From contig CM069875.1 of assembly GCA_036172665.1 (NCBI GenBank), forward strand, positions 23,839,806 through 23,903,805: DNA of 64,000 nt, in the 5' to 3' direction. The position numbers and the translations under genes were made by a program. The notes under the pieces were generated by a model. It was not told the DNA's origin and searched no databases. It was given only the letters and a program-made list of their open reading frames with translations. Origin of the DNA: Prosopocoilus inquinatus. Lineage: Eukaryota; Arthropoda; Insecta; Coleoptera; Lucanidae. Each line of letters starts with the position of its first letter. Position 1 is the stretch's first letter. Below, in pieces: positions 33,661-46,336 of this stretch.

Positions 33661-36521
33661 CGCTATTTTATCTGTTTATGACGTCATGGTTATAACCATT
33701 AGACACTCTGGTTGAAAGATATATAATTAGTGCTATTTTTTTCTAGCGAAGACTGATTCTAACCTTAGGGCAATTTTTTTATTTCAATATTTACGTTTAA
33801 AGAATTTGGTATTTTCGTTCTATTTGTAAGTGCTGCTATATTGTTTTGTTTTATTTTGGACATGCTTGCTTCTGCTTAATAATACATCTGAGGTATATTT
33901 TCCTTCATAATGCACTGAAATTTTCTCCAAATTCATTTAAGCCGTTAACCTGGGTTAAGGAAAAAAATAAGAAGTCTAGGTTATGTCAGAAAAGTTATAA
34001 TACATTTTTGCATCAAAGATTTGGTTACTATTTCCGCCATTGCCTTTTGTTACCGGAGCGGTTACAACCGGTAACTGAAAAAGGAATCCTTATAGTTTTC
34101 GAACGCAACTATTATCTTTCTGATAAATACGATAGAAACAAATTAGATATTTTACTTTTCAATCTAAATTTAAAACGGACTTATTCGCTCTTGTACAAAC
34201 CTTGAAAGCAGTAAAAACTCAAGTCAAAGATACCCTTGGATTAAGAATCTAACGTCTGCCTTTGTTGTCTCATGAACAAATAAAACACTATGTAAATGAA
34301 AATAGTGCATGGCAGTTAAAAATGTGATGTTGTTTACATCTGTATCATTCCGAATTATTCCAAGGACAAGTATTAGATATTCCATGCGTATCTTTGACTT
34401 GGATTTTTATTGCTCTCGCGGTATTATTCGTCCACAAGTTTTCAAAAAATTTTACTTTACGTAGACGAAATGTTAAAAAGAAAATTTATGAAGTGTGTTA
34501 TTTAACTTAATAAGAAATTATATGTTAAGCAGAATATTTTAAGTTCGTTCATAGTGCTGTTCATTCTATAATCAATAGTTTAGAGTTTTTTTTTTAATTT
34601 ATTTTGAATACTTAGTATGCTACCGTGATCCTTGTTTGACGTCATTAAAACACAGGGTGTATTTGCATAAAAGGTAAACAAAACGGAATAATTCTTTTCC
34701 CATTCGACTTTTGCATATTTACTAACTAGGCGCCCGCCGATAAAGCAAATGTTAAGCATAAATCATCGCACACGCTTTCTCGCTAATAATAACATACCGT
34801 AATGCAATGATAACTATGTATGCACATCTGCATTACAGATTATCTATTATAAACAATAAAAGAAGTATTGAGAGAAACATTCCCATAAACTCAACACGAG
34901 CTAATTAATAATAAAAAGTAACAGTTACGTGACATTTAAAGATTTGCATAAGTAAAAAAATTATTAATAAATGTGATATATTGTGAATGACGAATAACCA
35001 GAACAATGATCCAGTTAGATAACGGTGCAGAGATGCGAATTTGAAATACCATCGCGAAAACGAGGTGCAGTTGCAGAGGAAACGCCGCATTTATTAATCA
35101 ACCATATTATTGATAGGTTGTTTATTGTAGCACAAGCGCCAGCCTTGATTGCAATTTATTATGTAATAAGTATTCAGAGAGAATGTCCCTTTTTAATGTG
35201 ATGTTACCGTGTACCGTGCAAATTAATTTCTAGGTTAAAGATGGCAACAATACTAAACATTTTTATAAAACAGTATTGAAAAAAATTAAGCCATGAAGGT
35301 TCATTCTCAGTATCACCTGATTTCAAATTTTCATTTGATCCCTAGTTGGGATGTTTAATGTTTTTCCTTGTTTTTTTATCTCATTTTCAGTCTTTATATC
35401 CAAATTTTCTCAGATATGTTATTTTCAGTAGTCTTTTATTTGCACTTCTCGAATTTCGACTGTTTATTAAAAAAAATGTTGACTTCGTTTAATATTTCTT
35501 TTTAATTGCGCCGGTTTATTAAAAAAAAAACTCCTCACATTAATTATTTATCTTTCTTGTTTATGTATTACGAGATTTTATGATTAAATATGCCAAGGCA
35601 TATCTTCAAGCAGTATGTTCTACATTTTTGGATTTATGTAAACCTACGAGAAAATATTATGATGAAAATCTTTGAAATAAACGACATTTTTGAAACCCAC
35701 AAGTCTCATTAAAAAGTAAATAGACCTTCAGTGGGTGTTCGATTTACGTAACATAATCATCAGGCCCACTGTTTTTCCACAGATATGTAGCAAAGTTTTT
35801 CAAACTATTTCTTTTTTACTTTCAGGAAGATTGCTTCGAACTCTCGTTAATCGTCGACGGATGATTCACCGGTAAAACAAATGTGGGCCATTATAACAAA
35901 GCGTCAGCTGCTTACATGCTAATAACCCGCAAGGTCAGGCTGTATATGTCCATCATATCATATGACTGACCACTTCCACAAATGGTGCATACATATTAAG
36001 CAGGTCTTCTTTTACAGGTACAAAATACTGTTATCGAGCGGTCAAAATCTTAGAAATTCGACCAAAATTTCGTTGGGCAGCTAAGAATACTAAAGACTCT
36101 CTTGAAATACACGTTTTCATCAGTTTGAAAAATTATTATTTTCCTGGGTAAGCTAAGCGATTGTTGAAAAGTTGAAAAGCAACATTTCTATTTAAATAAT
36201 GTGACAAAAATTGTTGGATAATTTAATAAGTTTTCTATTAATACAAATTAGATAATAGTAATTCTATTTAAAAGAAAAAAGAAAATATTGTGTACATACA
36301 AAATTGCCCGTAGTCAGACGTTAAAAAAGACAAAGACTAACAAACTAATCTCAAGTACTTAGGGCATTTGCTTTATTTTTATAGCAATTCTAAAACTAAT
36401 TTAAATGTTTTCAACTTTCAACAAAATCAAGTAAATCTAATGCCTCGGTCTCATTATTTATCATTCGAAATTTTCAACGATTACATAAAAAAATAATTAA
36501 TGTAAGAATGTGGAAACCTAA
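33661..36521. other. non-coding stretch with scattered regulatory-type words
   Basis: No gene seen. TGACGTCA occurs at 33679 and 34637, after one at 33568. The block at 35820-36010 holds CAGCTGC and GCAAGGTCAGG (nuclear receptor half site). The frames at 33846-34205 and 34905 are unrecognised and probably random. Confidence 0.25.
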
Positions 36522-36523
36522 TA

Positions 36524-37136
36524 CACTGTGTCCCCGGATTGACTTTCCTGTAATGGACCAAAAATTTTTGAATTTGGATGTAATCTTCTGACGTTCAGGT
36601 CTGCTTGATTCGAAACTAATTGGTGCTAAATTTGACGTCGAATGAACTAAAATTTGTGTAAGCTAACTTGTCTTCCTTCTGAATTTAGGAGAAAACTGGG
36701 CGAAGATAAGATTCCCATTAGAATTTAAAAAATTAAGTACGTGACATGTTTCAGTGTAGTTGTAAGACGTTATCCCCATCACGTGCTCATATGGGTGGAA
36801 TATTATTAGAAAAATTATATTTTATATGTATTTTGGTCAATAAATATATAGATGGCGTTAACATCTTACAACTTTACTGAAATATTATTTATAATTAGTA
36901 ATTTTCCATCATTCAATTTTTTTTTCTAGGATATTGGAATTTGATATAACTCTTAATCTCAAATGGGAAATATTTTATCATAGTAAATTTTTCTCCTAAA
37001 TTTAAAAGGAAGATTACTTCACCTGCACAGATTTTATTTTATTTTTGTATTAAGTCTGAACTGCAAACCAAGAAATCTGAATTCAGAATTTTTTGGTACT
37101 GAATACGTATCACGAAGTCAATCCGGGGACACACTG
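36524..37136. repeat. Tc1/mariner-type MITE, 613 bp
   Basis: CACTGTGTCCCCGGATTGAC on the left and GTCAATCCGGGGACACACTG on the right are inverted with one mismatch. TA is outside both ends (36522-36523 and 37137-37138). Diverged arms continue inward: TTCTGAATTTAGGAGAAAA versus TTTTTCTCCTAAATTTAAAAG. No transposase sequence. Confidence 0.88.
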
Positions 37137-37417
37137 TAGTTGCGGGCATGAAATCGGGAGACTTTTTTTTCCCAAATAGTTTCCAGCTTTAAATGGCAAT
37201 TCTAAGTTTATGTTATAATGTCATAATAATCAAGATCCTAACAACGTTAATAAAAATCATAATCACAACACTAACAAAATTTAGCCGCAAAAAAATTAAT
37301 ACACGTATTACGATATTCGATAAATACGTACTACATATTCGATCGCGATTTATTAACTGTAAAAATCTTAACAAGTATCAAAAGTATTCTGTTTCCAAAA
37401 CTTAACTATCGATATTT

Positions 37418-37552
37418 GGAAATTTCCAAACAAAAAAGATATTTCTAACAACTAATGAAACTTCACTGAAATTTCCAAAACCTAGAAATTTCCACTGTTT
37501 TGGCAGTTTCGTAAAGTATTGAAATTTCAGGAAATTTCCTCGATGAAATTTC
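37418..37552. promoter_or_regulatory. cluster of GAAATTTC palindromes (kappa-B-like)
   Basis: GAAATTTC occurs six times in 135 bp. Two copies (37418 and 37530) extend to GGAAATTTCC, which fits the Rel/NF-kappa-B consensus. The region is AT-rich, and local slippage could also multiply such a word. Confidence 0.3.
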
Positions 37553-37574
37553 TGCAATTGTGTCATTCCTATGT

Positions 37575-37850
37575 TTGAAACACTTTGCAGCACATTTCTG
37601 GGGTAATTTTATCCCAGACCATCTGGTGTTGTATTCTTCCTCTTAAATAAACGTTGTTTTAGGTAACCGAAAGCAAAGAAACCGATAGGGGCAATATCAG
37701 GAGATTTGGTAGGTATGTGCTCTACAGTGTGATTCCAACCGCCTTATGCCTTAAGCTCGCGAAGATATGCCGTCGTCAATTTAGACGTATGGCTGGGTGC
37801 CTTGTCATGGTGCAATGTCACCTTATGCTCTTCCTCGGGGTACAGTCCTG
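37575..37850 (-). pseudogene. degenerate Tc1/mariner-like transposase, C-terminal half
   Basis: The minus strand reads VTLHHDKAPSHTSKLTTAYL, then a stop. It continues in frame (HIPTKSPDIAPIGFFAFGYL), then KRKNTTPDGL, a one-base frameshift and KITPEMCCKVFQT. HHD-KAPSHT holds the second catalytic Asp. SPDIAP is the usual lead-in to the third, but the catalytic position is now Gly. A stop, a frameshift and a lost catalytic residue make it dead. The start of the gene is unrecognisable and no TIRs were found. Identity rests on motif order, which is strong. Confidence 0.78.
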
Positions 37851-38324
37851 TTTCTCAATAGGCTTTTAACACCGCACGTTTGCTTTTTCGTTAAGTTTTA
37901 CTTTTAAGATTGTGTATATTATTACTTGAACTGTACGTTGTGATGTTCTCAATTGCTTTGTTTTGTTCGTACGTATTGTTTTACGTCTCTGAAAAGTTGG
38001 ATTAGAATCGACATTTACAAGGCTTGCCGTTTTCTTGTTTTGCACGCAATAATTTCTTATCACTGTACTTTGAGAAATATGTATATTATTGTCTTTAAGC
38101 CTTTTTTACAATCGCTCTCGGAAAGAATTTTTACACTAGTTTCTATTTCATTCATTTTCACCGCACTTGCATTTGCAACTGATACATAATAGGATCTATT
38201 CTGTATCGAGTACGTTAAATGTAAAGGTCTGTTGCTATTGTAACTACCAATCATAAAGGTTTCTGATGGTTGTTACCATAGAAACACTCCGTTAAATTTA
38301 ACTTTCACAAATGTCATATTAAAA

Positions 38325-38556
38325 GCAATTGAATCATCTTCAGTCCAAATTTACTGTTTTTAAAAAATAACCAATAACTTTCTCTAGATTTTTATTTTAA
38401 GTAATTATTGGCTTCAGAAGGCTTCAAATATCCTTATCTGAAAGAATTTTAAGCCAATAATCCACTTAAAATAAAAATCTAAGAAAGTTATTTGTTGTTT
38501 TCTCAAAACAGTAAATTTGGACTGAATATGATTATGCACTCATCAATTCAATTGTT
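38325..38556. repeat. foldback element, about 230 bp
   Basis: CAGTCCAAATTTACTGTTTT (38341) and its inverse (to about 38525) begin arms of about 80 bp. They continue through AATAACTTTCT, GATTTTTATTTTAAGT and ATTATTGGCTT around a 38-bp spacer. Outer AAGCAATTGAA and TTCAATTGTTTT also pair. Confidence 0.78.
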
Positions 38557-39496
38557 TTCAAGTCCTGTCCTCTAGATTTTTTAAATTCTATAGCACACAC
38601 GACACGACTGCTTTAAAGTGAGTAAAAATAAAGTATTCATACTCTGTGTTTAAATAATTAAACATAACATTACTTACAAAAGACGGAATCAACTGAAGGA
38701 ACTGTCGATTTAAATTTCAAATATTTATGTTTATTTTTAAACTGCGGAAAGTCATAACAATTAATATGAAATGTAAGAATGTAGCACCTCAGCATAAAAT
38801 TTAAAAGTATAAATTATTAAAAAAAAATATGGTTATAGGAGAAACAAACTGCAATTTCACCGACTGTTTACGCTCAAAATCGAATACACATTGTGGGTCA
38901 TTGATATCGATTTCTTCAATAGCGCCTTAACTATTCATTATAAAATAAAATGTCTTCTACAAAAGTTATCAAATATAACGAATTCTATATTAACAAATTA
39001 TTTTCACGTATACAGTATGTTCCATAAGTGAGGTATCTACCAAACTTATACTTCTTTAAATGGAATGTGCCTATTTTTATTGCATACTTCGATAGATCTC
39101 TTAAAAAAAGCATCTTTTACTTAACAACTGTAGCCCTAAATCGAAGCATTTACCTTCTAGTGTCATTAAATTGGATTAAAGAGCTGAAATGTAAAAGTAT
39201 TTTATCCATTCAAACAGCAGGTTTGTTTACCATACCATATTAAATTTGATATCAATTCAAAATTAAAAACCATCATGTCAAACGGGCTTAACAAATGAAT
39301 ACATAAACAGGGACTACCTTTTCTGGAGTATTTTTTAACAGTAATAAAATAGAAAAGTCAGATGAATAATATGAATAGTCCTTTGAAAATTTTTAAAGAC
39401 AACTGCCAAAAACGTGACGAAAATTAAAATTCTAAATAATTGTGCTTGTGGCAGTGTAAGAATTAAAAATTAAAAGTACGAATTTTTACTTCATTA

Positions 39497-39615
39497 ATAC
39501 CCTGTTTCTAGAAATTTTTATCATTAGATAACGTAAGTATTGCTGTGGTTACCCATGTTACAAGTATAGAAATTTTTAACCTATCTAACGATGAAACTTT
39601 TTAGAAACCAGGCAT
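39497..39615. repeat. MITE, family B copy 1
   Basis: ATACCCTGTTTCTAGAAA and the inverse of TTAGAAACCAGGCAT form the ends. TA flanks both sides (39495-39496 and 39616-39617). Inner arms: TCATTAGATAACG and ATCTAACGATGA. The second copy is at 53238-53356. Confidence 0.75.
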
Positions 39616-39617
39616 TA

Positions 39618-42600
39618 ATCATCTAGTGCAGTAATCTCCCTGTTGTGAAGTTTGATTTTATGAAGTAAATATTATTTTCATGTACTTCTTCTTAAAATTT
39701 AATGTCTGAATACAAACTTTTTATGCACACTTAACCAGTTACTTAGTAATTATTGACTAAATATTAATTTAATTGATAGACCCGGTCTTTTTAACTTTAA
39801 AATTAAAAGTTTAGATTATGTCACGAAAAATATGTATTCATGTAATTGAAATAGACGCTATCTTTTTATTTAATATTAATACAAAAGAGATACGTAAAAA
39901 TTAACAGGCATTTTTTTCTGTATTTTAACATAAAAGGAAATTAAAAGACCGGGGCCGGTCCTAAATATTTTCTTCAGTATGCTTTGGCTGAAAATTAGAA
40001 GATTCTCACTGCAAATTCATTGGAAAGGTACGTATACATATGCGAGCCGAACCTTTCGCGAAGAGTTCGTTGAAATTATTTCCACAACGAACTTTCAGCA
40101 ATCCAAGGGAAAGGAACGAATCAACCGCGAACTATTTAGTGTCTTGACAGCGACCTTTGCGTGTACTTGCTGCAATAATATCCACATCAAGGGCTACATA
40201 AAAGATATGTGTAGCTGTGGGCAGTATTTTTTGTTGAGTAAAGGGTGTTGAAAGGTCGGAAATATCGAAAAATCGGCAAGGAGGATGCGGGTAACACAAA
40301 TTAATAAATTTAGGAAATTTATTTATGAATTTAATGCCCGAGTAATAATGTGTTTTTGCAAATAATTTTAAAAAAAGTAACCTACAAAAATAAAATAAAC
40401 CAGGGAGGCAGGTGGTTCGCGAGCGGAGAAAAAAATAACAAACTAGACACGAACACGTCCCAATCTGAGCAGTAAATACATTTGTGTTCGTCAGAGAAAC
40501 CGACAGGATATGGATCTCCGTGATTGGTTCGCGAACCGTTCGTTCGGCGCTCCAAATCCCGTCCTAATCTTGCAAATTAATGGTTCGCGAACGGTTCGAC
40601 TCACGTATGTACCTTTAAATACTATTTAATATGTAATAGAAGGGAAGTTGCTCATTAATAAAAATAAAACTCACTTGCCTCTTTTAAAAAAAGTTACAAA
40701 AAATAAAACACGAAAAATATTACACTTCCAATTAAAAAATCAAAATACTAATTAATATTTAGCATTGTTTTGAATAAATACTATTTTGCAAAAAGTAGAA
40801 CAGGTTGAGATTTTTTTTTTTTTTGAAATAATGAAGCAACCTAAAAGATCAAGACGAGATTAGTCGACATAAAAAATTACCGATGTTAATCAAATAACGC
40901 GAAAACACTTTACTGAGTCCGGATTTTTTTTTCTAAGGAATGTTTTCGCACGTCGTACATACTCGCAAGATGGAGATAAACGCTCGTAATTTTTGAGACG
41001 CGGATGAGAGTCAAGGTAATGAAAGCGAACGCATCGCCAATCAGTTATTTTAATTACGACTAATTTGCGCATTAGAAATGAAGGTTGTCTAAAAAAGTTT
41101 AGGAATTTTAATTTAGCAAAGAATCTAAGCTATTTTTTTGCCAACATTTATAAAAAGTAGAATAATTAATTACATAAAAATAAATGATTTTTTTTTCATG
41201 CAATTCATTTATAAATCAAATCGAATACTATTTTTAAATGATGTCTAACAATAAGTTATTTCATTTTCTGTTGTTCTTGTTCTTGTTCAATAAATGGTAC
41301 ACCAAGGAAATTGTTTCGTTGTCTTCGGTATCCAAATGACCTGTCACTTGTAGTATTATGTTGGATTATAACAAACGCGAGATCATTTTTGATTCGAAGA
41401 TTCAAGAACGTTTAAATTTACAAAGAAAAATTCTTTGCTACCTATCCTACGAGAGGTCTAGAAAGTTTGCCAAAAAATATGTAAATTAAATAAAATGAGA
41501 TCAAAAAATATACTCTTAATTAAATAAAATAGATGACTTTGCCAGAAGTTTGATAACACTTGGAGAAAACAAAAAATAGTACAATACAAAAAAACCACTT
41601 TTAAAAAATGTAAGAATGATTCATGTAACCTGTTACGGTTCTAGAGGTTTTCTGAGAAAACAAATAATACCATTCATTCTTTTGCGCAAGGATGACTTAG
41701 ACCAAATAAAAATTACAATTAGAAAACGATTACTTTTCATGAACAAGTTACGAAATAAAAGTTCTTCTTTTTTAACGAGTTAAAAAAAGCAACAAATACG
41801 GATTGTTACTTTTTTAAGTAGAAAAAGTTCCTGTAAACCTGTAGCCTAAAATACTTTTAATTAATGTTTCATTCTAGATTATGTATAGAAAAAAAACAGT
41901 TCATAATTGTAAGAGACTTTAAAAATAGATGTGATCATTAGAAATTACCACCCCTGCACGATTCAGTTATACTTCTGAAGTCGCTAAAAAAATTCCTGCA
42001 CAACTTTAGATAGTTTCAGATTCTGAAAGTGTGAGGAATTTTATCACTCTGTATATCAAAAAGTAAACATTTTAGACGTTTAAAGAAACTTCTTACTTGA
42101 AATCAGCCCAGGAATCGCCCATTTATAGTATATTAACAAGCAAGTTTCATAAACCGTGATTTTAGCTGAAGAATTTGCGTTAGTTTAGATTAGCGCTTAA
42201 AATATTAACTTCAAACAAATGTCAGTTTAGAGGTTGTGCTTGTTATAATTACCAATTGTGTGCACTTATAAACTGTTTAAACCTAAATGAGTCATTTGAG
42301 TTTCATAAGGTAGCCCAAGTACCGAAATGGATTTTTTTTTGGTAATCATTAATTACACCCTGTATACATTATTTAAAGTACTGCTATTACAATAAACTCT
42401 TGTCCAGGGTATAATAATTTTGTAATTTTTTCACAGAGGTCTAAAAGTAGCACAAATTCTCCACGTTTGGTCAGTATTGGGTCAACAATCGACAGGTTCT
42501 TCAAGAATAAAAATAAACAATGTTGTCAAAGGTAACTGAAAAAAAATATGACATTGAATATTATTTAAATTTTTAAAAGTCCTTTTTTATATTTTTTAAT

Positions 42601-45200
42601 TTTTTAAATTTGAATATTAATTAATGTTGACAAATTCCGAAAACTTGTTTTACGTAATCGTTGAAAATTATACTATATCAAATTATAAGATAATAAGAGA
42701 TAAGATAAGTGTAAAACGGAAAAACAAATTATGTTAGTAAAACAGCATTGCGCTAAAGAGGTTCATTTATGAATATCAGAATAAGATTTAATAATTTTTC
42801 GAAATGTGAGCCACACATCCTTATAAATTATCTGTTATTCTAAATTCTAAATTAAGCTTTTGTACACAGTCTATTTTTTTAAGTTTTGAATTTTTAGAAC
42901 ATGTTGGTAAGATTAATGCAGCTCATAAGTAGAAAAATCGATTCATTATTAGAATTAGCACAAGACACCATAAGACTAATAATAAAAAAGTATAATAGAT
43001 GATATAAGCTTTGACAATAAATATCTTCTTGTAATGGAAATTAGTGTATTTATATAATTTATACATTACAAAATTCTCCGTTAAAAATTTAAAGAGAATA
43101 ATTTCAGGAACAAAACAAGCTCTATACACTTTTAGAACTAAAAATATAAAGAAAAATTTGCACTTCAATAATATACAATATTTTTTATCAATTTTTGCGT
43201 AAAAGGAAACACGTAACATTAGCACACTAACAAAGAAGCTGCAGGAATAAGAACTAACGTCAATAACTAAGAATCAGTTAATACTTAATACAAACGACCA
43301 TAATTGAATTCAGTTTTTCAATTGAAGCAATTATTTTTTGCCTCACACGTAATGCCGCCTTTCATCTTTTACTAATTTATTTCGTATCTTCAAGTCATTA
43401 GTTTTAGGTTGTAGTAAAAACGAATTATGAGCACCTTAGCTATTTTGTTCATTACTTTTTTAAGAGTTTTGAAATAATATTCCTATAATAATTGTAATTT
43501 ATATTAATGTAAAATTAGACACGTAAGTGCACACGCACTTAAAATATTTTGCATATTTGTGTAACTTAAGAAGAAATTCCTTTATGGTCAGTCAATATGT
43601 GGAAATAATTTTATTTTTTTTGTCACTTTGGCTGTTGAAAATATTTTCTAATATAAGCCATTTGACTTTAACGAATCTTTTTAGCTCATAATCGCCAAGA
43701 AAATATATTTGCTACGTTTCTACTGTATACCGACTGTTTGGTTATAATTTGGAGCGACATCTCGTACGCCATTAAATCATCCTAACTTATTGTTATGCCC
43801 ACTATTTATTTCATTGCAATGTGTGCAACGTGTAAACAACGGATTACGGTCAATTATACTGAGTTACTAAGATATCTTTAAAAAAACATAAACTATTTAA
43901 TGTCAATGTTCTTTTTAGTATCCAATTCGAGACTTTGAATTTGACAGGGTTTGGTTGCTCAGTTCTGTTGGCTGCGACTGCGACCAACTTACTCAAAAAT
44001 AATTAATAGGAATATAAAGCATATACACAGATAGAAATAAACGTGAATGTCATTTCTTTTTTAAGTACTGATATTAGGTGCAGTTTTAATAAAATTTAAA
44101 AAGAAGTTGGAAGTAACCGGTATGAATCTGAACAAAACCCGCAAAGAGCTCAAGTGTGCCGAGTGGGATATCGGGTTATAATAATGATAAAATGGTTCAC
44201 AGATCTTTAGGACTCTAATCTTTTAGTTTTTGATTTAATTTTTCACGTTTCTAGTCCTTTCCTTTTCAAATGTTAAAACTTCTATCTTAGAGCAACATAA
44301 TACAGGTTATAGAGATTTCGTAATCCTTCCTTTACTTAATACCTTGTCGAGTATCACGATGAAACAACTTCTCTCTATCCAATAATATTGGCGAACCTCA
44401 AGATAATAAACTAGGACCTCTCTTTTAGCTCATATACATATAGCGGATATAATCATTTTCCAAGTTGTTATTACAGAATTCCAAGATATTATTACAGCAA
44501 CGGTAGGCCAAGATAGAGTGTTTTTATTATACCAACCAAAATTCAGTTACTACATCTTAGAGGAATGCAAATTTGCAAATGCACATGCAGATCAATGAAA
44601 CTAATAGTATTTCTGTTAACTAAGCTGAAATACTCTCAGTGTATTCCCATCCTGCTTTAATCTCATGATAAATAACAAGGGCTGCAGCTGCTCTGGGTGT
44701 TTTGGACTAAAACGTCTATATCTATTCAAACATATTTACAAATTTTTCTATCACCTTGAAGAAACATGAATTACTTTAATGCGAAAAACAGTTCTAAAGA
44801 GAAGTTAAGAAGAAAATATACATTTTACAAAATGAAATTATTTATTCATCATGTCAGCTGTCCTGTCACACCTGTTACATCACTTGCTTATCGTATTTTA
44901 TTTCAGTTTACGAGTTGTAAATAAATGATAAGGTTAAAAATCAACTGTATTTATAGTTCCATAGCTACTCTTCTTTCCACCTACTGTGTCCTATAAACTT
45001 AGTCATTTTTCCGTTCATAAATTTCGCTATTTTTCTCATATTCTTTTTCTTGTCCTTTCCCAAATTTCTAATTTATAATTAATTACGTCTTATTCACCAC
45101 ACACATTCGCGCAATACTAGGGTATAGCTAGTTGGTATATAAGATTAATATCTGTAGTTAACTGCTCTTAACACACCCTTATGTTATATAATTTATAATA
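39618..45200. other. long non-coding stretch
   Basis: About 5.6 kb without a supportable gene. The frame at 39979-40251 is unrecognised. Isolated TIR-like words (ACACCCTGTATA near 42354) have no partner. A palindrome-rich patch is listed separately. Confidence 0.35.
40412..40600. promoter_or_regulatory. repeated GGTTCGCGAAC palindromes
   Basis: GGTTCGCGAGCGG (about 40412), GGTTCGCGAACCGTTCG (about 40525) and GGTTCGCGAACGGTTCG (about 40581) share a TTCGCGAA-type core. A related AACCTTTCGCGAA lies at about 40049. A repeated CG-containing 10-12 bp palindrome in AT-rich DNA suggests binding sites for a dimeric protein or remnants of TIRs. No element boundary was found. Confidence 0.25.
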
Positions 45201-45208
45201 TTGTTAAA

Positions 45209-45263
45209 GCTTCTCGATACGCTTGTGATTCGGTTGTAACAAACCACAAGCATGTCAAGAAGC
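45209..45263. ncRNA. pre-miRNA-like hairpin 1
   Basis: The arm 45209-45227 (GCTTCTCGATACGCTTGTG) pairs with 45245-45263 (CACAAGCATGTCAAGAAGC): 17 of 19 positions including one G-U, with a 17-nt loop. Four more pairs can form beyond the base. The fold is plausible from either strand. I do not recognise the sequence as a known microRNA. Length, loop size and a neighbouring second hairpin resemble a microRNA cluster. Confidence 0.3.
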
Positions 45264-45366
45264 ATTGAGACTAACCATTAAAAGAAGTTTGGTTTGTCTT
45301 CGGCTGCCCATTTCCATCCAGAATATAATATACAATGTATTTAAGTGATCGATGGTTGAATTCCTG

Positions 45367-45434
45367 GCGTCTCTTGGATGTCTTCTACTGTCAAAGAATA
45401 GTAGATGAAGCAGTAGAAGAAATTCGAGAGACGC
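45367..45434. ncRNA. pre-miRNA-like hairpin 2
   Basis: The arm 45367-45390 pairs with 45411-45434 at 23 of 24 positions (two G-U) around a 20-nt loop. The perfect segments are GCGTCTCT with AGAGACGC and TCTTCTACTG with CAGTAGAAGA. A looser extension outside the base (GGTTGAATTCC with GGTTCCAATC) could lengthen the stem. The stem is somewhat shorter than a typical primary microRNA. The 63-codon frame at 45335-45526 reads through it and is not a gene. Confidence 0.35.
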
Positions 45435-46336
45435 GGTTCCAATCGGAAGCCAGAAACTCTACCATAGACGTCGACCGCGGAAGCCTTCAAGTTAAACTAA
45501 GCGATCGATACTTTTTTAACATTTAATCTCCTCTGGAGAAGACTTCACCGTGGCTATAATCAATCTCAACGTGCTTTCAATATATCGAAATACGTTTTAA
45601 TTGATTACTCGTCCTGGTTGCATTGTATCCTTGTTACAATTTAAGTAATCGATGTAATGATCGACAAAGAAAACATGACCACTTTTCTTCAACGCCATTG
45701 TCCAGTTATGGTTGAAGATATTAGAACGAACGTTTCCGCATAAAAGTCACGGCGAGCTAGCTTTTCGCCTTCGACGTGGGCATTCCGCAATAATTTGACA
45801 TTTAAAAAACGACCTGTGAGATTTCATGTACCTAAGCGAACGAAGGAAAAGCGGACCCACGCCACGTCCGGATCGTTTTCGTCAGTTTTTGTTGATTTAT
45901 GCTGACTGGAATCACGTGCTTTTAATCGAGCGTTTTAATTAATTTTTTTAAGTCGTCCGCTTAAACTTGACTCGTTAAAAAGGAAATCCCATTGCATAAA
46001 CAACCGTTTACTGTCAAATTACTGACCTTCATCAACGTGCTCTTTTTATGAGGTGGAATAAATTATTTTACTAAATTGTAATATTTCTTTGAAAAAAAAA
46101 ACAAATCAGAAAGGAAATATTCTTTTCTACGTGACAAGTTCAATCACATCAGTAACGAAGGTACAGATGGGATCATAGGACCAATTGTACAAAGCCCGTT
46201 TCAACTCAATTTTAACTACCAGGATCAAAGTAAAGAATTTGGATAGGATCTTAAGGATATATGGAAATTATTGCAAACATAAATAAAATATGATGTTATT
46301 TTGTTCACTTGGAGCGTTTACGAAAATGGAGCGGTA

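Noticed and set aside
33846..34205. 119-codon frame
   Set aside because: Begins at a non-ATG codon and has AT-driven composition, with no family signature.
39979..40251. 90-codon frame with a Cys-rich tail
   Set aside because: The cysteines do not form a recognisable zinc-finger or toxin-like spacing, and there are no splice signals or homology that I recognise.
42923..43225. 100-codon hydrophobic minus-strand frame
   Set aside because: Low-complexity Phe/Leu/Ile/Lys/Tyr composition expected from AT-rich DNA. No start context or domain.
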